From assembly GCA_041170585.1 (NCBI GenBank), contig JBEDNN010000006.1:1-30083 (forward strand): a DNA stretch of 30,083 nt, read 5' to 3'. The stretch comes from JBDLSY01 sp041170585. GTDB lineage: Bacteria > Pseudomonadota > Gammaproteobacteria > Burkholderiales > Burkholderiaceae_C. The notes beneath the pieces were generated by a model that ran no database searches, was not told where the DNA came from, and saw nothing but the letters and a program-made list of their open reading frames with translations. Shown here in pieces: positions 25,831-30,083 of this stretch; position 1 is the first letter of the stretch, and each line of letters begins with the position of its first letter. A program made the translations under genes and the position numbers.

Positions 25831-26826
25831 ATGAATGTAGTTTCTTTATTTTGTGGGTGTGGTGGTCTTGATTTGGGTCTAAAGATGGCAGGTCATAATG
25901 TTATTTGGGCAAATGATTTTGATAATTACGCAATTCAAACTTATATTAATAACGTAAAATCTGAACATGAAACGGTTATTTGTAAATCTATTATAGACAT
26001 ACCTTCTGATGAAATTCCTGATTGCGATATGGTAGTTGGTGGTTTCCCTTGCCAAGGTTTTAGTATGGCAAATCCTTACAGAAAAGAAGAAGATGCTAGA
26101 AATTTTTTGTATTTAGAGTTACTTCGTGTAGTAAAAGATAAACAACCTAAAGTATTTTTAGGTGAAAATGTACAAGGCATTACCAGCCTTGGCGGCTATG
26201 AAACACTGGTAGATAAGAAGCAAAAACTTGGCAGAGTCTTTAAAATGATTATTAAAGATTTTGAAAATATTGGTTATCACATAACGTGGCAAATTGTTAA
26301 TTCAGCGGACTACGGTGTCCCACAAAATCGCAAACGTATGATTATGGTAGGCATAAGAAAAGATTTAAATGTATCGTTTGAGTTCCCTAAAAAGACGCAT
26401 AGTCATCAACCTAAAACAGTACTTGAAGCCATTGGTGATTTGCCTTTAGAACCAACAACTAATATATCTAATCACATAGGGACATCACATAAAGTTAAAA
26501 TTAATGGCTATTTAGGCAATCGCCATACCAATTACAATAAACCAAGTCCAACTGTGGTAGGACGAGGCGGTGGAACAGGTGGGCCTGTTATCTTACCCCA
26601 CCCATCACAGACACGGCGTATGACAGTTAGAGAGGTCGCAAGACTACAAACCTTTCCTGATGATTTTATTTTTTATGGCTCTATCAGTTCGCAGTACCGC
26701 CAAATTGGTAATGCCGTTCCTGTTGAATTAGGCTATGTATTAGGCATGCAATTACATACACTTAAACCTAAAATATTGTTTATAGACAACACCATCACAA
26801 TACAAAGTCATTTTATGTTTAAATAA
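25831..26826 (+). CDS. DNA (cytosine-5-) methyltransferase, apparently solitary
   Basis: A 331-residue enzyme that adds a methyl group from S-adenosylmethionine to C5 of cytosine. Motifs in order: I LFCGCGGLDLGL (residues 6-17), IV GGFPCQGFSMANP with the catalytic Cys, VI GENVQGI, VIII QNRKRMIMVGI, IX around PSPTVVGRGGGTGG to REVARLQTFPDDF, and X GNAVPVELG. The target-recognition region between VIII and IX is short (about 55 residues), so the target is probably short; its sequence cannot be read. No restriction endonuclease, very-short-patch repair or nicking gene adjoins. The start is the first ATG after an in-frame stop; no Shine-Dalgarno sequence is seen. Arg codons include many AGA. It interrupts the usual DUF971-ubiE pair. 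Confidence 0.95.
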   Translation: MNVVSLFCGCGGLDLGLKMAGHNVIWANDFDNYAIQTYINNVKSEHETVICKSIIDIPSDEIPDCDMVVGGFPCQGFSMANPYRKEEDARNFLYLELLRVVKDKQPKVFLGENVQGITSLGGYETLVDKKQKLGRVFKMIIKDFENIGYHITWQIVNSADYGVPQNRKRMIMVGIRKDLNVSFEFPKKTHSHQPKTVLEAIGDLPLEPTTNISNHIGTSHKVKINGYLGNRHTNYNKPSPTVVGRGGGTGGPVILPHPSQTRRMTVREVARLQTFPDDFIFYGSISSQYRQIGNAVPVELGYVLGMQLHTLKPKILFIDNTITIQSHFMFK

Positions 26827-26879
26827 AACATAAAATTAAGGAAGCTACAATTAAGAAAATAGGGTTAAGGAAATAAGCG

Positions 26880-27644
26880 ATGAATAACAATACTATAAAA
26901 TCAACTGATACAACTGATACAACTCATTTTGGTTATAAAACAGTAGATACCACAGCCAAAGCCAGTGAGGTCTCTAAAGTATTTCACTCTGTAGCACACA
27001 AATATGACGTGATGAATGATGTTATGTCGGCTGGTTTACACCGTATTTGGAAAGCTTATACTATTCATTTAGCAGGTGTGCGACTGGGTATGAAAGTACT
27101 AGACATTGCGGGGGGTACGGGTGATTTAGCGGGTGCTTTTGCTAAACAAGTGGGCGAAACGGGTGTTGTATGGCACACAGATATTAATCCTAGTATGCTA
27201 AAGATTGGGCGAGACCGTATGGTCAATGCGGGTTATAGCTTACCCACTGCGGTAGCCGACGGTGAACATTTACCTTTTCAGGACAATGTGTTTGATGTGA
27301 TTACAGTTGCTTTTGGTTTGCGTAATATGACTGATAAGACTGCTGCCTTACACAGTATATTGCGTGTTTTAAAACCTGGTGGAAAATTGATGGTATTAGA
27401 ATTTAGTAAAGTGAATCCTAGATTACAAAAAATCTATGATATTTACAGCTTTAAAGTATTGCCTTGGTTAGGTCAAAAAATTGCAGGCGATGCAGCAAGC
27501 TATCAGTATTTAGCTGAAAGCATTCGTATGCATCCTGATCAGGATACTTTAAAAGCTATGATGGAACAAGTAGGCTTTACCCATGTACAAGTACACAATA
27601 TGACGGGTGGCGTAGTTGCCTTGCATACTGCAAGTAAACTTTAA
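26880..27644 (+). CDS. ubiE: Ubiquinone/menaquinone methyltransferase UbiE
   Basis: A 254-residue SAM-dependent C-methyltransferase of quinone synthesis. After a poorly conserved N-terminus rich in Thr/Asp come FHSVAHKYDVMNDVMSAGLHR, the SAM site LDIAGGTGDLAGAF, NPSMLKIGRDR, ADGEHLPFQDNVFDVITVAFGLRNM and LKPGGKLMVLEFSK, all diagnostic for UbiE. AAGGA ten bases before the ATG supports the start. The protein ends in a normal position (GGVVALHTASKL). Confidence 0.97.
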   Translation: MNNNTIKSTDTTDTTHFGYKTVDTTAKASEVSKVFHSVAHKYDVMNDVMSAGLHRIWKAYTIHLAGVRLGMKVLDIAGGTGDLAGAFAKQVGETGVVWHTDINPSMLKIGRDRMVNAGYSLPTAVADGEHLPFQDNVFDVITVAFGLRNMTDKTAALHSILRVLKPGGKLMVLEFSKVNPRLQKIYDIYSFKVLPWLGQKIAGDAASYQYLAESIRMHPDQDTLKAMMEQVGFTHVQVHNMTGGVVALHTASKL

Positions 27645-27805
27645 AATTAAAGCAGACATTACTCAATTTTATACCAAACAATGATGCTGTTTTAATGATA
27701 CTATTTAGTTTAACTCGCTTTAATGCTTTAAAATAGATGGTTATTAACTGTTTTATCAACAGTTTTATTAGTTGTTTTTAATCCTTATTATTATATAAAA
27801 TACTT

Positions 27806-28216
27806 ATGGCTATCTTTCATAACCTCATTCAAGTTATACAAATAATTGCGGCCCTCGCCATTATCTTTTTAGTACTAATGCAACACGGTAAAGGGGCTGA
27901 TATGGGTGCAGCATTTGGTAGTGGTGCATCAGGTAGCGTATTCGGTGCATCAGGTTCAGCTAATTTTTTATCGCGGGCTACCTCAATTGCGGCAACGTTT
28001 TTTTTTACCACCACCCTAATGTTAGCTTTCGTAATAAACAATAATAGTTTGGCCAGTAAAAATATTATTCAAAAAGCATCTGAAGGAGCCACTGTTCCTA
28101 AAGACGTGCCAGTAACTAAAGCAGTTCCACCCGTATCTAAATCAAATACGCCGATAGTACCAACGCCTACCAACAAAACAACAGTTGCTCCTACTATTAC
28201 GCCAATGAAGCCTTGA
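27806..28216 (+). CDS. secG: Preprotein translocase subunit SecG
   Basis: A 136-residue inner-membrane protein of the SecYEG channel. It has two membrane segments (residues 5-25 and 52-75) separated by the conserved cytoplasmic loop LMQHGKGADMGAAFGSG, then a Pro/Thr/Val-rich C-terminal tail of about 50 residues, which is often variable in this family. A strong terminator follows. In many betaproteobacteria secG is near tpiA and nuo genes; here it lies between ubiE and hfq, so the local order has been rearranged. Confidence 0.95.
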   Translation: MAIFHNLIQVIQIIAALAIIFLVLMQHGKGADMGAAFGSGASGSVFGASGSANFLSRATSIAATFFFTTTLMLAFVINNNSLASKNIIQKASEGATVPKDVPVTKAVPPVSKSNTPIVPTPTNKTTVAPTITPMKP

Positions 28217-28256
28217 TAAACGGATACTCAAGCTCATTAAGTTTAATGCTTATATG

Positions 28257-28279
28257 AACCACGCTTTGCGTGGTTTTTT
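28257..28279 (+). terminator. Rho-independent terminator after secG
   Basis: AACCACGC (28257-28264), loop TTT, GCGTGGTT (28268-28275), then TTTT. A textbook hairpin 40 bases after the secG stop. Confidence 0.93.
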
Positions 28280-28351
28280 ACTGTAGTTCAATTCTTATAA
28301 TTTTATGCAATAATTTAGTTTTTATTACTCATTTAGTATTAGTTTATTATT

Positions 28352-28379
28352 TTTATTATTTATTATTTATTATTTATTA
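28352..28379 (+). repeat. Four 7-bp tandem repeats, TTTATTA, before hfq
   Basis: Four perfect heptamers about 70 bases upstream of the hfq start, followed by two ACCTTATT units near 28400-28415. They lie in the probable hfq promoter region. Confidence 0.8.
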
Positions 28380-28446
28380 TTATTATTTAATTACCTAACT
28401 ACCTTATTACCTTATTACTTTACTATTATTAACTACCATTACTATT

Positions 28447-28698
28447 ATGCCCATCAAAAAAAACGTTAATTTACAAGATTGCTTTTTAAATTTACTACAT
28501 GCAGAAAATACATCTGTTTCAATGTATTTAGTGAATGGAATTAAATTACAAGGGCACATTGAATCTTTTGACCAATATGTGATATTGCTTCGTAACACAG
28601 TGACACTCCAAATGGTGTATAAACACGCTGTCTCTACCATTGTGCCGACTCGTACTATTACAATGCCTACTGTTAAAGACGTTTTTGACAATTTATAG
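28447..28698 (+). CDS. hfq: RNA chaperone Hfq
   Basis: An 83-residue Sm-like protein that pairs small RNAs with mRNAs as a hexamer. The Sm1 region SMYLVNGIKLQGHIESFDQYVILLRN and the Sm2 motif YKHAVSTIVP are clear, as is QD near the start. Two deviations: QDCFLN replaces the usual QDPFLN, and NTVTLQMVYKHA has one residue (Leu) more than the E. coli NTVSQMVYKHA. The N-terminus (MPIKKNVN) also differs, and the C-terminal tail is short. No Shine-Dalgarno sequence is seen before the ATG. hflX follows, as is common in proteobacteria. Confidence 0.95.
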   Translation: MPIKKNVNLQDCFLNLLHAENTSVSMYLVNGIKLQGHIESFDQYVILLRNTVTLQMVYKHAVSTIVPTRTITMPTVKDVFDNL

Positions 28699-28774
28699 AC
28701 GACTTTGATTGACTATTTTTTAACTACTTGATACTAAAATAATCAGAAATAACTAATAATTACGACGGTACACT

Positions 28775-29986
28775 TTGCACACTCATTCTTTTACTAAATT
28801 ATCTCAAAAATGTATCTTAGTCGCACTAGATTTAGGCCAATCTGGCTTTACTGATAGTATTGAAGAGATGCGACTATTGGCGGATAGTGCTGGTGCTGAT
28901 GTAGTAGCACAAAACATTAGCCGCCGTAGCAAAATAGAAGCAGCCACTTTTATTGGTAGTGGTAAAGCGGCTGAAATTGCAGCGACTGTTGAAGAATTTT
29001 CAGCTGAACTGGTATTGTTTGCTCACGCTTTAAGTCCCACTCAACAACGTAATTTAGAACGTATTTTTAAAGTACGTGTGGTTGACCGTACAGCACTCAT
29101 TTTAGATATTTTTGCATTGCGTGCACACAGCCATGAAGGAAAGCTGCAAGTAGAATTAGCACAACTACAGCATTTGTCTACACGCTTAATTAAACTGTGG
29201 TCTCATCTAGAGCGTCAACGTGGCGGTATTGGTATGCGAGGCCCTGGTGAAAGCCAGCTTGAAATGGACAAACGAATCATTGCAGACAAAATTCGTACAT
29301 TAAAAGAAAAATTAGAAAAATTGCGTAAACAACGCTTAACACAACGCCGTAATCGCAGCCGGTCAGGCGTATTTACTGTTTCTGTAGTCGGATACACCAA
29401 TGCGGGTAAATCAACTTTATTTAATACATTGACAAAAGCCAATACGTATACTGCCAACCAATTATTCGCCACACTAGACACTACTAGCCGTCAACTCACT
29501 ATTAATAATCAACAGATGGTTATGACTGATACCGTTGGTTTTATTCGTGAGTTACCCACTACTTTAATTGCAGCTTTCCGAGCTACTTTAGAAGAAGCAC
29601 TCAATGCAGATTTATTAATTCATGTTATTGATTGTGTCAGTTCAGAACGTGATGCACATATTCGTCAAGTCAATGAAGTATTGACTGAAATTGGTGTAGG
29701 TAGTATTCCCCAATGCTGGGTGATGAACAAAATAGACTTGTTAAGTTTACCAGCCACAGTAGAGCATAGCTTGTTTGTTCAATCTGATTTGCAGATGAGT
29801 ATTGTTGCCGATTCAGTACCCGTGTTTGGTATTTCAGCCAAAACAGGTGTCGGTATTGATGGTTTAAGAAACTATTTAAGTAGTGCCGCTAAAGCTGCTT
29901 CGTTTTACAGCACACAAGCCCATACCAATGAATCTATTTGTTATATTGATACTGTAGCAAATAATAATAAGGCATTGCTACTTTAA
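28775..29986 (+). CDS. hflX: GTPase HflX, 3' end altered by a mobile element
   Basis: A 403-residue ribosome-associated GTPase that helps rescue stalled or heat-damaged ribosomes. Domains: N-terminal HflX domain (FIGSGKAAEIAA, RVVDRTALILDIFALRAHSHEGKLQVELAQ), the GMRGPGESQLEMDKR helix region, then the G domain with GYTNAGKST (206-214), DTVGFIRELP, NKIDLL and SAKTG. Only a TTG at 28775 can start this frame, since there is an in-frame stop 18 bases upstream and no ATG or GTG between. The last four residues (ALLL) and the stop codon are encoded by the first bases of a family A element inserted at 29971, so the native C-terminus has been lost or replaced. The functional domains are complete. Confidence 0.95.
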   Translation: MHTHSFTKLSQKCILVALDLGQSGFTDSIEEMRLLADSAGADVVAQNISRRSKIEAATFIGSGKAAEIAATVEEFSAELVLFAHALSPTQQRNLERIFKVRVVDRTALILDIFALRAHSHEGKLQVELAQLQHLSTRLIKLWSHLERQRGGIGMRGPGESQLEMDKRIIADKIRTLKEKLEKLRKQRLTQRRNRSRSGVFTVSVVGYTNAGKSTLFNTLTKANTYTANQLFATLDTTSRQLTINNQQMVMTDTVGFIRELPTTLIAAFRATLEEALNADLLIHVIDCVSSERDAHIRQVNEVLTEIGVGSIPQCWVMNKIDLLSLPATVEHSLFVQSDLQMSIVADSVPVFGISAKTGVGIDGLRNYLSSAAKAASFYSTQAHTNESICYIDTVANNNKALLL

Positions 29987-30078
29987 TATGGTTAAAGTAT
30001 ATATTTCTAAAATTTTCTTAGCAAAATAAAGCTTGCGTAAGATAAAAAACACAATAACTATTTTTAAGTAGCAATACC
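29971..30078 (-). mobile_element. MITE-like element, family A, copy 4 (subfamily b, inverted)
   Basis: The reverse complement is identical over 108 bases to the copy at 16915-17022. AATAATAA precedes it (29963-29970) and AATAA, all that remains before the window ends, follows it, consistent with an 8-bp target duplication. The insertion lies in the last codons of hflX. Confidence 0.93.
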
Positions 30079-30083
30079 AATAA

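Noticed and set aside
25831..26826. Complete restriction-modification system
   Set aside because: Only the methyltransferase is present; both neighbours are recognisable core genes and the gaps are too short for an endonuclease.

Overview
The window looks like chromosomal DNA of an AT-rich betaproteobacterium, most likely in or near the Burkholderiales (class fairly sure, genus not called). The evidence is gene order and families: a DUF971 gene close to ubiE, hfq followed directly by hflX, acpS followed by nagZ, a DUF2827 gene, and a membrane-anchored two-haem cytochrome c5-type protein. There is no phage, plasmid or transposase gene. Core genes are intact, but the gaps between them are full of short tandem repeats and small non-coding mobile elements.

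Layout. 1-3000: the 3' end of a trimeric autotransporter adhesin (stalk and YadA anchor), a BamE/SmpA-like lipoprotein and a DUF2827 protein. 3261-4525: a PhoD-like phosphatase whose signal peptide is out of frame by one base in an A7 tract. 4759-6926: Ste24-like M48 protease overlapping rsgA. 7001-9884 (minus): CnoX-like thioredoxin/TPR protein, PAP2 phosphatase, and anmK overlapping the PAP2 gene by ATGA. 10143-14548: YpfJ-type zinc peptidase, tRNA-Leu(TAA), a periplasmic M48 protease and an unrecognised membrane protein with a zinc ribbon. 14557-19143: a segment bounded by two identical, oppositely oriented 114-bp elements, holding a TonB protein, barstar, a barnase-like RNase and a PhoX-like protein. 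19174-24922 (minus): TSUP transporter, TonB-dependent receptor, nagZ, acpS and a di-haem cytochrome c. 25210-30083: tRNA-Arg(CCG), DUF971, a lone DNA cytosine-5 methyltransferase set between DUF971 and ubiE, ubiE, secG, hfq and hflX, whose stop codon comes from an inserted mobile element.

Mobile elements. Two families of roughly 110-bp non-autonomous elements are present. Family A has four copies: two of one subfamily (4548-4657, 16222-16330) and two identical copies of another (16915-17022, 29971-30078). Family B has two identical 114-bp copies. They start with GG, have imperfect terminal inverted repeats, and several are flanked by 8-bp direct repeats, so they behave like MITEs moved by a transposase encoded elsewhere.

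How genes may work together. anmK and nagZ are peptidoglycan-recycling genes. The TonB protein may energise the nearby receptor. RNase and barstar form an enzyme-inhibitor pair. The adhesin, lipoprotein and DUF2827 protein may form a surface-adhesin module; the adhesin stalk carries 13 evenly placed N-X-S sequons and DUF2827 may be a glycosyltransferase-like protein, but this last link is inference only.
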